64,000 nt of DNA from Oceanospirillaceae bacterium (lineage in GTDB: Bacteria > Pseudomonadota > Gammaproteobacteria > Pseudomonadales > Oceanobacteraceae), in contig JACKOM010000007.1 in the NCBI GenBank assembly GCA_024234265.1, positions 1 through 64,000 of the forward strand, read 5' to 3'. Below the pieces are notes generated by a model. It worked only from the letters and a program-made list of their open reading frames with translations. It did not search any database and had not been told where the DNA came from. Positions 50,530-58,815 of this stretch are shown piece by piece. The stretch's first letter is position 1; every line of letters begins with the position of its first letter. A program made the position numbers and the translations under genes.

Positions 50530-52482
50530 CTATATAGTAGGAATGCCACATGATAGTAGGTAATCATATGTCTTATCATAAAACTCTGGTAGGCGAGTTT
50601 GGTCAGATTCATCTCCAAAAGGTACAAATATAACTATTCCTTGCCTTGCTCGTGTCAATAACACCCTATAAGAATTTTCCAAATAACGCTGATTCGATTC
50701 CTTGTGACGACGCTTCCAATTACTGCCACCAAATTTTAGATGTTCAAACGCATGTCCATTGAATCTGAAGTCTGCATCCCACCCCACAATTGCCCAATCT
50801 AATTCTAAGCCTTGAACTTTAAATTCACTTGCAGCTTCTTCTAACGCATTAGAACTACGGATATCTCCTTCAGGTTCTAAAAACCATTTTGTTTCGTCTG
50901 TTTCCTTAGAGTTAAATATTCCTACTGCACGCAATCTCTTGCCACTAGAGGATGACAAAATCCCCATTCTATCGCTACCACGACGCATACTCCGTAACCA
51001 AGTCTTAGCTGTAAGCAAATCTCGAGTCACTACTATTGGATATTTTTCTTTTATAAATTTGTATTCATGCCTAGCTTTTTCTGAATTACCAGCTATGACA
51101 TGTTCAATATATTGAGAATAGCTTTCTGCACGAAAGGATCTCATAGACGTAGCTAGATGTAATGATGATCTAATATGTCCATCATGTGATGGGAGACTTT
51201 TTAAAGCGCCTTTGAGATTGGTATCTAGCTCTATTTGATCTGGGCAATATATATCCCAATGTGGATATTTTTCGAATTTAGACCTTAACCAAGCAGATAT
51301 ACCTGCTTCACCGTCATTTATTTCTTGCCCTGAACCAACTAATGCAACAATGACACACCAGTTTTCATGCCTATCCATAACTCCAATTAAAAAATCAGGT
51401 TCAGATGTATCACCGTCAAAAGCAGGGTGCTCTTTTTTCAACTTATGCTCATCCCAAGCACGCTGGGCTTCATCAAAAATCACCACTTGTTCATCTGGTG
51501 GCAAATGACTTTTTAATGCATCATCTCGAAAATGATGGATATTCTGTATTGACGCATATACCTCTTGCTTAATATCACTGGTGCTTCTACCTGTTGGAAT
51601 TGACCCTCGTAATTTCCTATCTGTAAAAAGTGCTTCTCTTAATACATTAACAAGTGGCCCATTACCAGATAGATAGACAGCTCTTTCCGCAATTGGCCTA
51701 TTTTCATCTGTAGCAATGTTTAAACCGACCAAAGTTTTCCCTGCGCCAGGAACACCTGTAACAAAGCAAATTGCTTTTCTTTTGTTTATGTTACATCTGT
51801 GAATTATTTCTTTAATGGTCTTTGTTGTTCTTTCTAGATTTTGTGCTCCAGCATCAGCTTGTAAAATATCCTTTACTTGATGATTAGAATATAAGGCCCT
51901 TGCCGCCTCAATAATAGAAGGTGTTGGCTTATATGGAGAGTCTAACCACTTTTTAAAGGTCAGTTGTGTATACTCTTTATATTCCTCTGAAATAAGCTTT
52001 ATTACATTCTTGAAGTCTTTACCATTTGTGAGGATTACATCTGAAATACCACGATCTATCGGCTTAGCTTGCCAATGAATATTGCTAGAATCCGTTGCAA
52101 TCAAAACCGGAAAAATTATTGTATTAGTACTAGCTTCGTGGAAATTATGTAAATCAAGGCAATAATCCATTACCTGTCGCTTAGCTTCAGCTTGGTACTT
52201 TTTATCGCCAACTTTGAACTCTAAAACAAATAGCAGACCTTTATAAAAAACTATTGTATCTATTCTTTTCCCCATTCGAGGAATTGAATACTCAAATAGA
52301 ATGTATGCTTCTGGAAAATAGGATAATTCCCTTTTAAGTAATTCAATCTGGGCCTTCCAAGCCTTTGTTTGTTGCTCAACCAAATCCTGGCGATGCCCTA
52401 AAGCGAGACCACCGATAATGCTCTCATCAGATGTTTTGATAAATTCGCTAACTTTAGCTTGGTATAATGCCCTAGTTGCCAT
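50530..52482 (-). CDS. Nuclease-helicase fusion (PD-(D/E)xK-like + DUF2075), probable phage defence
   Basis: A 650-residue protein from ATG 52482; an in-frame extension to 52521 is unlikely. The N-terminal part has a nuclease-like core: Asp in GKRIDTIVFYKG, then LFVLEFKVGDKKY (ExK) and AKRQVMDYCLDL. The C-terminal part is a superfamily-1 type motor of the DUF2075 group: Walker A FVTGVPGAGKTLVGLN, Walker B VVIFDEAQRAW, VALVGSGQEINDGE, VQGLELDWAIVGW and YRVLLTRARQGIV. It lies 11 bp inside the end of a controller-protein gene and is low in GC. Architecture recalls staphylococcal Nhi nuclease-helicase immunity, from memory; the target is unknown. Confidence 0.82.
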   Translation of the reverse strand: MATRALYQAKVSEFIKTSDESIIGGLALGHRQDLVEQQTKAWKAQIELLKRELSYFPEAYILFEYSIPRMGKRIDTIVFYKGLLFVLEFKVGDKKYQAEAKRQVMDYCLDLHNFHEASTNTIIFPVLIATDSSNIHWQAKPIDRGISDVILTNGKDFKNVIKLISEEYKEYTQLTFKKWLDSPYKPTPSIIEAARALYSNHQVKDILQADAGAQNLERTTKTIKEIIHRCNINKRKAICFVTGVPGAGKTLVGLNIATDENRPIAERAVYLSGNGPLVNVLREALFTDRKLRGSIPTGRSTSDIKQEVYASIQNIHHFRDDALKSHLPPDEQVVIFDEAQRAWDEHKLKKEHPAFDGDTSEPDFLIGVMDRHENWCVIVALVGSGQEINDGEAGISAWLRSKFEKYPHWDIYCPDQIELDTNLKGALKSLPSHDGHIRSSLHLATSMRSFRAESYSQYIEHVIAGNSEKARHEYKFIKEKYPIVVTRDLLTAKTWLRSMRRGSDRMGILSSSSGKRLRAVGIFNSKETDETKWFLEPEGDIRSSNALEEAASEFKVQGLELDWAIVGWDADFRFNGHAFEHLKFGGSNWKRRHKESNQRYLENSYRVLLTRARQGIVIFVPFGDESDQTRLPEFYDKTYDYLLSCGIPTI

Positions 52483-52702
52483 CGGTAACCTCGAAGTCAA
52501 CGAGTTCCGATATAGAAACATCTAAGGCTTTAGCTATTTTTGCGATATTGAGTAGAGATACATTCCTTTTTCCACGCTCAATACCACTTACATAGGTTCG
52601 ATCAAGATCGGATAAGGCACCAAGCTCTTCTTGGCTTAACCCTTTTTGTAATCGGATTTTTTTAACGTTTTGACCAAACGCCAAAAAGAGTTGAGCATCC
52701 AT
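52472..52702 (-). CDS. Controller (C) protein-like XRE regulator
   Basis: A 76-residue helix-turn-helix protein: FGQNVKKIRLQKGLSQEELG then DRTYVSGIERGKRNVSLLNI, very close in length and sequence style to controller proteins of type II restriction-modification systems (C.PvuII, C.AhdI). Those proteins first activate and later repress their own gene and the downstream endonuclease gene. As in such systems the gene overlaps the next one (11 bp) and is preceded by a C-box operator. Ribosome site AAGGAG 4 bases before ATG 52702. Confidence 0.88.
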   Translation of the reverse strand: MDAQLFLAFGQNVKKIRLQKGLSQEELGALSDLDRTYVSGIERGKRNVSLLNIAKIAKALDVSISELVDFEVTDGN

Positions 52703-52739
52703 ACAAGCTCCTTATAAATAAGGCTTGATGGTGCGTTAA

Positions 52740-52774
52740 ATGTGACTTATATATCTACGGACTATAAGTCACAT
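52740..52774 (-). promoter_or_regulatory. C-box operator of the controller protein
   Basis: A 12-bp perfect inverted repeat ATGTGACTTATA/TATAAGTCACAT with 11-bp spacer. On the minus strand it reads GTGACTTATAGTCCGTAG then ATATATAAGTCACAT: a perfect C-box GACTTATAGTC (52770-52760), the CGTA link, and a degenerate second box ending AAGTC. This strong-left, weak-right layout is what autogenous C proteins use for activation followed by repression. It lies between the C gene and a divergent small ORF. Confidence 0.8.
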
Positions 52775-52786
52775 GAGATTCAATGA

Positions 52787-52966
52787 ATGGAAGAAAATAT
52801 TAAATACTTTACGAACGTTAATAATTTATTGAAGGCTATTTATTGTGTTGATTTTAATGATATAGGTCTCAGCCCCGAAGAGTGGCTAATCTATTTTGGA
52901 GACTTATCTCCGCTAGAGGCCGTTCTAAAATATGGGGAAAAATACGATTTAACCCCTTTACACTAA
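52787..52966 (+). CDS. Small ORF divergent from the controller gene, 59 residues
   Basis: ATG 52787 to TAA 52966, reading MEENIKYFTNVNNLLKAIY then CVDFNDIGLSPEEWLIYFGD and LSPLEAVLKYGEKYDLTPLH. Acidic, soluble, no signal. I do not recognise a family. Support is modest: a continuous frame with sensible composition, placed 12 bp after the C-box operator and 6 bp before the convergent mnmE end. The ribosome site is weak (GAG 9 bases upstream). It could be an immunity, antitoxin or sensor partner of the nuclease-helicase, or non-coding. Confidence 0.45.
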   Translation: MEENIKYFTNVNNLLKAIYCVDFNDIGLSPEEWLIYFGDLSPLEAVLKYGEKYDLTPLH

Positions 52967-52972
52967 AAATAA

Positions 52973-54379
52973 TCACTTCCCAATACAAAAACTGCCAAAA
53001 ATCTCGCCCAATAAATCATCGGCGCTGAATTCACCGGTAATTTCTCCGAGGGATTTTTGCGCCATGCGCAAATCTTCGGCGAGTAATTCCCCTGCACCCA
53101 TGCCTTCGAGTTGCAGGCGGCCATTATCCAGGGCTTCCTGGGCGCGGTTGAGGGCATCAATATGCCGGCGGCGGGCGAGGAAACCACCTTCGGAGGCCGC
53201 ATCAAAACCCATGATTTGTTTGAGGTGTTCACGCAGCACATCCACACCCGCGTTGTGTTTTGCGGAAAGGGTAACGGTGGGGAAACCCGCGCGTTTATCC
53301 AGGCCGATTGTCTCGGTGGATAAATCCGCTTTATTACGAATAACAGTTACCCGCCCGCTGTTGAGCAGATCGGTGGCCTGTTGTTTAAGGCCGCGTTCAT
53401 CGTAAAGCGCGTGCAATAATTTTTCCGGGTCGGTTTCTTCCTGTGCTGTTTTGCTGGAGTCGATCATCAGCAATACACGGTCGGCTTTGCTGATTTCATC
53501 CCAGGCGCGCTGAATACCGATGCGCTCCACTTCATCGGGTGCATCACGCAGGCCGGCGGTGTCGATAATATGCAGGGGCATACCATCGATGTGGATATGC
53601 TCTTTTAATACATCGCGGGTGGTACCGGCGATATCGGTGACTATGGCCCGCTCATGGCCGGCCAGGGCATTTAACAGGGATGATTTACCCGCATTGGGGC
53701 GCCCGGCAATGACCACGTTCATGCCTTCACGTAATAACGCGCCCTGATTGGCTTCGCGTAATACGCCTTTTAATTCGTTATCCACAGCGTTAAGCATGGC
53801 GGCCACTTTTCCATCGGAGAGGAAATCAATTTCTTCTTCGGGGAAATCAATCGAGGCTTCGACATACATGCGCAGCTGAATTAACTGATCCAGCAGGCTG
53901 TGCACACGGCGGGAAAATTCCCCCTGCAATGAGCGCAACGCACAACGCGCAGCCTGTTCAGAGGCACTGTCGATCAGGTCGGCAATGGCTTCTGCCTGAG
54001 TTAAATCCATTTTGTCGTTAAGAAATGCACGTTCGGAAAATTCACCGGGGCGGGCGAGGCGGCAACCCTGTGCAACAATTTCTTTTAATAATAAATCCAG
54101 CACAACCGGGCCGCCGTGGCCCTGAAATTCGACAATATCTTCGCCGGTAAATGAATTAGGTGCTTTGAAATACAAGGCTATGCCTTCGTCCAGCACTGTG
54201 CCGCTTGCATCCTTAAACGGGCAATAATGGGCGTAACGCACTTTGGGTTCAAAACCCAATACGGCCTCTGCAATTTGCAGGGCTTTATTGCCACTCACCC
54301 TGACAATACCCACACCACCACGGCCCGGTGCGGTGGCAACCGCGGCAATGGTATCGGAATTCAGTAGGCCAAGGTTCAT
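52973..54379 (-). CDS. mnmE: tRNA modification GTPase MnmE (TrmE)
   Basis: A 468-residue partner of MnmG in wobble-uridine modification. N-terminal folate-binding domain DTIAAVATAPGRGGVGIVRVSG, central G domain with GRPNAGKSSLLNAL, DIAGTTRD, DTAGLRD and RNKADL, and the C-terminal FCIGK with the conserved Cys. I start at ATG 54379 (MNLGLLNSD); the frame is open for 53 more codons upstream but has no homology. Last gene before the low-GC cassette. Confidence 0.97.
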   Translation of the reverse strand: MNLGLLNSDTIAAVATAPGRGGVGIVRVSGNKALQIAEAVLGFEPKVRYAHYCPFKDASGTVLDEGIALYFKAPNSFTGEDIVEFQGHGGPVVLDLLLKEIVAQGCRLARPGEFSERAFLNDKMDLTQAEAIADLIDSASEQAARCALRSLQGEFSRRVHSLLDQLIQLRMYVEASIDFPEEEIDFLSDGKVAAMLNAVDNELKGVLREANQGALLREGMNVVIAGRPNAGKSSLLNALAGHERAIVTDIAGTTRDVLKEHIHIDGMPLHIIDTAGLRDAPDEVERIGIQRAWDEISKADRVLLMIDSSKTAQEETDPEKLLHALYDERGLKQQATDLLNSGRVTVIRNKADLSTETIGLDKRAGFPTVTLSAKHNAGVDVLREHLKQIMGFDAASEGGFLARRRHIDALNRAQEALDNGRLQLEGMGAGELLAEDLRMAQKSLGEITGEFSADDLLGEIFGSFCIGK

Positions 54380-54450
54380 GGTGTTTTCCCGTAATGTGCT
54401 GAAGGTGCTTATTGTGCTTGAGCGGGGCGCGTTTTCCAAAAAATTGGCAA

Positions 54451-54480
54451 AAAAAAGGGCCCGTGAGGGCCCCTTTTTAT
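54451..54480. terminator. Terminator after yidC
   Basis: The stem AAAAGGGCCC/GGGCCCCTTTT (loop GTGA) lies 9 bp past the yidC stop on the minus strand. Confidence 0.85.
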
Positions 54481-54488
54481 GTGGCGTA

Positions 54489-56165
54489 TTATTTCGCGCC
54501 GTCTTCAATCTGTTTGGTGATGTACCACTGCTGGGCAATGGACAGCACGTTGTTCACAACCCAGTACAGCACCAGACCGGCAGGGAAGAAGAGGAAGAAT
54601 ACCGAGAAAATAATCGGCATCATCTTCATTACCTTGGCCTGCATTGGGTCAGGTGGAGTTGGGTTTAGTGACATCTGGATAAACATGGAAGCACCCATGA
54701 TGATCGGCAGAATGAAATACGGGTCCATTACGGAAAGGTCGGTAATCCACAGAATCCATGGAGCCTGACGCAGCTCTACGGATTCCATTAACACCCAGTA
54801 CAGGGCGATAAATACCGGCATCTGAATCAGAATCGGTAAGCAGCCACCCAGAGGGTTAATTTTTTCGCGTTTGTAGAGGTCCATCATTTCTTTGGACATA
54901 CGCTGGCGATCATTACCAAATTCTTCTTTGAGGGACGCTAATTTCGGCGCAACACGGCGCATATTCGCCATGGAGCGATAGCTGGTGGCGGATAATTTGA
55001 AGAAAGCCGCTTTTACCAGAATGGTTAATACGATAATCGCAAAACCCCAGTTACCCAGCACGCTGTGAATTAACTGCAGCAGCCAGAATAATGGCTGGGC
55101 AATCCACCATAACCAGCCGTAATCCACGGTGAGGTTGAGGTTTTCAGCAATTTCTTTCAGACGGTCCTGATTTTTCGGACCCATGTAAATCTGGGTGGTG
55201 CTTTCAGCCTGGGCACCGGGCGCAACGTTAATTGCGTCGTCATAATAACCCATCAGGTAATTATCACCGGTTTTGTAGGCGTAGTAGTTATGGCTTGCAT
55301 CTTTAGCTGGCACCAGGGCACTGAGGAAATAGTGCTGCAGGAAAGCAATCCAGTGACCGTCTTGTTTCACCTGAGTAGCTTGTTTTAAAGGCTTCTCAGT
55401 CATGTCTTTAAAGGTGATTTTTTTATAACGCTCTTCCGGGGTAGAAATTGCTGCACCCAGGTAAGCTTTCATACCCATGGCACTGCTGGTAGTCGGATCG
55501 GCACTTTCATCACGTTTAAGCTGTGCATAAACGTTGGCCTGCCAGGCTTCCGCGGATTGGTTGTTGATGCGGTAAGTCACATCCACCAGATATAAACCGC
55601 GTTTTACGGTGAATACTTTTTCGATAGTAACGCCGTCTTGCACCAGGCTTAACACCACTTGCAGATTGTCCTGACCCTCTGCCAGAACATAGGCAGTTTG
55701 CGCAGCACTGAACTGGCCACGTTTGCCATTCACATCGGTACCGTTTTTACCCACTAAACCTGTCTGGGCAATATAAGTGCGTGCCGCGTTATCCAACAGA
55801 ATGTAGGGCACATCCGGATTTTTCTGATGCTGTGGGAAAGCTTTTAATGCTGCATAAACAATATCACCGCCGTTAGGATCAATTTTCAGATCCAGCACGT
55901 CGGTATTTACCGTAATCAGGCCGGTAGTGCTTACCACTTGCTGGGCAGGTTCTGCAGCAATTACAGGTGCATCTACAGCTGCAGCGGGAGTTTCCGAAAC
56001 CGCAGCGGCAGTAATATCCGGTGTATCCTGCTGCGCAGCAGGTGTTGTTTGCGCAACCTGGTTGGCCACCTGGGCGGCCTGGCCGTAATCGTTATTCCAG
56101 GCCAGAATCAGCATGTACCCCACAACGGCCATACCAATTAAGATAATTGCTCTTCTTGCATCCAT
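54489..56165 (-). CDS. yidC: Membrane protein insertase YidC
   Basis: A 558-residue inner-membrane insertase acting with or without SecYEG. First membrane helix RRAIILIGMAVVGYMLILAWN, large periplasmic domain (to about residue 340), then the conserved core WWIAQPLFWLLQLIHSVLGNWG, NPLGGCLPILIQMPVFIALY and the last helices. I prefer ATG 56165 (MDARRAII), equivalent to the usual MDxxR start; ATG 56171 two codons earlier is possible. The rnpA-yidD-yidC order is the normal one. Confidence 0.97.
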   Translation of the reverse strand: MDARRAIILIGMAVVGYMLILAWNNDYGQAAQVANQVAQTTPAAQQDTPDITAAAVSETPAAAVDAPVIAAEPAQQVVSTTGLITVNTDVLDLKIDPNGGDIVYAALKAFPQHQKNPDVPYILLDNAARTYIAQTGLVGKNGTDVNGKRGQFSAAQTAYVLAEGQDNLQVVLSLVQDGVTIEKVFTVKRGLYLVDVTYRINNQSAEAWQANVYAQLKRDESADPTTSSAMGMKAYLGAAISTPEERYKKITFKDMTEKPLKQATQVKQDGHWIAFLQHYFLSALVPAKDASHNYYAYKTGDNYLMGYYDDAINVAPGAQAESTTQIYMGPKNQDRLKEIAENLNLTVDYGWLWWIAQPLFWLLQLIHSVLGNWGFAIIVLTILVKAAFFKLSATSYRSMANMRRVAPKLASLKEEFGNDRQRMSKEMMDLYKREKINPLGGCLPILIQMPVFIALYWVLMESVELRQAPWILWITDLSVMDPYFILPIIMGASMFIQMSLNPTPPDPMQAKVMKMMPIIFSVFFLFFPAGLVLYWVVNNVLSIAQQWYITKQIEDGAK

Positions 56166-56180
56166 GGTCATTAACTCGGT

Positions 56181-56453
56181 TTATTCATGACGTTTACAGG
56201 GTTGAGGCACAGGATCATATCCGTGTTTACCCCATGGGTGACAGCGTCCAATACGTTTAATCGCAAGCCAGCTGCCTTTTAAGGGGCCGTGGCATTCTAA
56301 TGCTTCAAGGGCGTATTCAGAACAGGTAGGAGTATATCGGCAACGACTGGGTATGGCAGGGCTGATGGCATAACGGTAAACATGTACCGGGGTCGCTATC
56401 AGTCTGGAGAGTATCCGGCTGATCAAGCGCTTATTGTGAGCCTGCTCCGCCAT
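56181..56453 (-). CDS. yidD: Membrane protein insertion efficiency factor YidD
   Basis: A 90-residue protein with an N-terminal amphipathic helix and the family core YRYAISPAIPSRCRYTPTCSEYALEALECHGPLKG and GRCHPWGKHGYDPVP. Overlaps rnpA by 23 bp and precedes yidC by 9 bp. Confidence 0.95.
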   Translation of the reverse strand: MAEQAHNKRLISRILSRLIATPVHVYRYAISPAIPSRCRYTPTCSEYALEALECHGPLKGSWLAIKRIGRCHPWGKHGYDPVPQPCKRHE

Positions 56454-56805
56454 TTCGTTTTTTTCTCAAACGAGTCCAGAGTTGATCAACAAGCTTACGC
56501 AAATCCGCATTATCTAAATCGCCGATGCCATTGCGGGCCATCACGACACAATCGATTGCGGGCATATCATGTTGTTTGTGGCGGAAAGATTCCCGCACTA
56601 TGCGTTTGATACGGTTGCGACCCACGGCGCGTTTGACGACTTTTTTGGCAACTACCAGACCAACACGGGGATGGCCTAAATCGTTCTCGCGGGCCAGTAC
56701 CATTAACTGGCCGCCGTGGGCTTTAAAATCTGCCTGATCAAAAACCCGTCGAAAATCCCCGGCAGTAAGTAACCTGACTTCACGCGGGAATATCGAATCG
56801 GTCAT
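56431..56805 (-). CDS. rnpA: Ribonuclease P protein component
   Basis: A 124-residue basic protein that helps the RNase P RNA process tRNA 5' ends. Signature VGLVVAKKVVKRAVGRNRIKRIVRESFR is complete. ATG 56805, 11 bp after rpmH. Confidence 0.97.
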   Translation of the reverse strand: MTDSIFPREVRLLTAGDFRRVFDQADFKAHGGQLMVLARENDLGHPRVGLVVAKKVVKRAVGRNRIKRIVRESFRHKQHDMPAIDCVVMARNGIGDLDNADLRKLVDQLWTRLRKKRNGGAGSQ

Positions 56806-56816
56806 ATCAAATCAGA

Positions 56817-56951
56817 TTATACGCAAAGACGCGCACGGCCTTTTGCACGGCGACGGGCTAAAACAGCACGACCGTTTTTGGTAGCCATACGAGCGCGGAA
56901 ACCGTGAACACGTTTGCGCTTAATCACGCTAGGTTGGAAAGTACGTTTCAT
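56817..56951 (-). CDS. rpmH: 50S ribosomal protein L34
   Basis: 44 residues, MKRTFQPSVIKRKRVHGFRARMATKNGRAVLARRRAKGRARLCV. The sequence is canonical until the last residues, where RLCV replaces the more usual RLTV; the Thr-to-Cys change is unusual but conservative in size. ATG 56951 has AGAGAGACG upstream. It is the first gene of rpmH-rnpA-yidD-yidC and faces away from oriC. Confidence 0.97.
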   Translation of the reverse strand: MKRTFQPSVIKRKRVHGFRARMATKNGRAVLARRRAKGRARLCV

Positions 56952-57413
56952 GGAGCGTCTCTCTCAGAAGGTAAATGGGTGGAAAATCAAGGGAGCGAAT
57001 TGTATTGAAATTGAGCAGGGGATTCAATCGGCTTTTACTTTTTCCCGAATCTTTTGTGGGGGATGAAAAATAAAGAATGTATATGTTTAAGAATATGTTT
57101 TTTGTTTTTTAATGCTTAGTGAATTGTATATGGAGAGCCTGTTTACTGTGTATAACTCACCGAAGGCCTTTAATATCAATAGTTTGGCGGTTTTATAAGT
57201 ATCGGGATAAGGGGTAGTTAAGGGGTGGGTTTGTTCTGTGCAAGGTGGGTACAGAATGGGCTTTTATGCACAGGCGGGGATTACTCACATTTCTTTCCCA
57301 GGGTCTTACCCACAAAAAAAGGGGGTTATCCACACCTCTTACACCACTTATTCTGTGGATAACTAGGCGGAAGCTGCTAGAATGGCCAGCCGAATTTGCA
57401 GGAGTTAGTGGTT
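56952..57413. other. Probable replication origin oriC (rpmH-dnaA interval)
   Basis: 462 bp without genes. An AT-rich stretch (about 57040-57190, with TATATGTTTAAGAATATG-type sequence) is a plausible unwinding element. DnaA boxes: TTATCCACA at 57326-57334 and inverted TGTGGATAA at 57354-57362, plus near matches 57147-57155 (TGTGTATAA), 57264-57272 (TTATGCACA) and 57306-57314 (TTACCCACA). This is where oriC is mapped in Pseudomonas. The boxes next to dnaA could also serve its autoregulation. Confidence 0.82.
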
Positions 57414-58802
57414 GTGCTGGCATTATGGGAAGAATGCATACGCTGTTTGCAGGATGAGTTGCCCGCGCAGCAGTTCAATACCTGGATCCGCCCGTTAACA
57501 GCGGATTGGGGTGATCAGGGCCTGGTTATCAGTGCACCTAACCGATTTGTTAAAGATTGGGTAAAAGATAAGTTTTTTGACCGTATTCAGACACTGGTTG
57601 CCGAACTCAATGGCGGCCAGGGTTTCCCTATGTCTCTGGATATCAGTTCCGCTGGTGCCGCCCCGTCTTTTGTTCCGGTTGCTAATGTGCCCGTGGCACC
57701 TGCACCTGCACCTGTGGTTATGCCCGCTGCACCTGTGGAGCCTGCTGCCCGTCAGGTACAGGTTGAAGGCAGCATTCAGCACCAGAGCAGCCTTAACCGC
57801 CGTTTTACCTTTGATACCTTCGTGGAAGGTAAATCAAACCAACTGGCCCACGCTGCGGCCAAGCAGATAGCACAGAATGCCGGTGGTTCTTACAACCCAC
57901 TCTTTATATATGGTGGTGTAGGTTTAGGTAAGACCCACTTAATGCATGCTGTGGGTAACGCGATTATTGCCAAAAACCCAAATGCCAAGGTGGTTTACCT
58001 GCATTCCGAGCGTTTTGTGGCGGATATGATTAAAGCCCTGCAGCTCAACGCGATAAACGAATTCAAACGTTATTACCGCTCTGTTGATGCCCTGTTAATC
58101 GACGACATTCAGTTTTTTGCAGGCAAAGAGCGCAGCCAGGAAGAGTTTTTCCATACCTTTAACGCTTTGTTAGAAGGTGGCCAGCAGATGATTCTGACCT
58201 GCGACCGTTACCCGAAAGAAATTAACGGCCTGGAAGAACGTTTAAAATCCCGTTTTGGCTGGGGTTTAACCGTTGCGGTTGAGCCACCTGAACTGGAAAC
58301 CCGTGTGGCGATCCTGATGAAAAAAGCCGAAGAGGAAAATATTCATCTGCCCCACGAGGCTGCTTTTTTCATCGCGCAGAAAATCCGTTCCAACGTGCGT
58401 GAGTTAGAAGGCGCTTTAAAACGGGTTATTGCCAACGCTGGTTTTACCGGCTCGAAAATCACCCTGCCTTTTATTAAGGAAAGTCTCAAAGACCTCTTGG
58501 CCTTGCAGGATAAACAGGTCAGTATTGAGAACATTCAGCGCCTGGTGGCCGAGTATTACAAAATCAAAGTGGCTGATTTATTATCTAAGCGCCGTTCCCG
58601 CTCCGTGGCCCGCCCGCGTCAGGTGGCAATGGCACTCAGTAAAGAATTAACCAATCACAGTCTTCCTGAAATAGGCGATGCCTTTGGTGGACGTGATCAC
58701 ACAACCGTATTGCACGCGTGCCGCAAAATAAAAGAACTGCAGGACGAAAGTGCGGATATACGCGAAGACTATAAAAACCTGTTGCGATCATTGACGAGTT
58801 AA
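57414..58802 (+). CDS. dnaA: Replication initiator DnaA
   Basis: A 462-residue initiator. Domain I LWEECIRCLQDELPAQQFNTWIRPL; a Pro/Ala/Val-rich linker domain II; AAA+ domain with NPLFIYGGVGLGKTHLMHAVG and LLIDDIQFFAGKE; domain IV with RPRQVAMALSKELTNHSLPEIGDAFGGRDHTTVLHACRKI. I place the start at GTG 57414, nine bases after GGAG; GTG 57408 and TTG 57396 are in frame but too close to or before that ribosome site. First gene of dnaA-dnaN-recF-gyrB. Confidence 0.97.
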   Translation: MLALWEECIRCLQDELPAQQFNTWIRPLTADWGDQGLVISAPNRFVKDWVKDKFFDRIQTLVAELNGGQGFPMSLDISSAGAAPSFVPVANVPVAPAPAPVVMPAAPVEPAARQVQVEGSIQHQSSLNRRFTFDTFVEGKSNQLAHAAAKQIAQNAGGSYNPLFIYGGVGLGKTHLMHAVGNAIIAKNPNAKVVYLHSERFVADMIKALQLNAINEFKRYYRSVDALLIDDIQFFAGKERSQEEFFHTFNALLEGGQQMILTCDRYPKEINGLEERLKSRFGWGLTVAVEPPELETRVAILMKKAEEENIHLPHEAAFFIAQKIRSNVRELEGALKRVIANAGFTGSKITLPFIKESLKDLLALQDKQVSIENIQRLVAEYYKIKVADLLSKRRSRSVARPRQVAMALSKELTNHSLPEIGDAFGGRDHTTVLHACRKIKELQDESADIREDYKNLLRSLTS

Positions 58803-58815
58803 GAGTGGCATAGGC

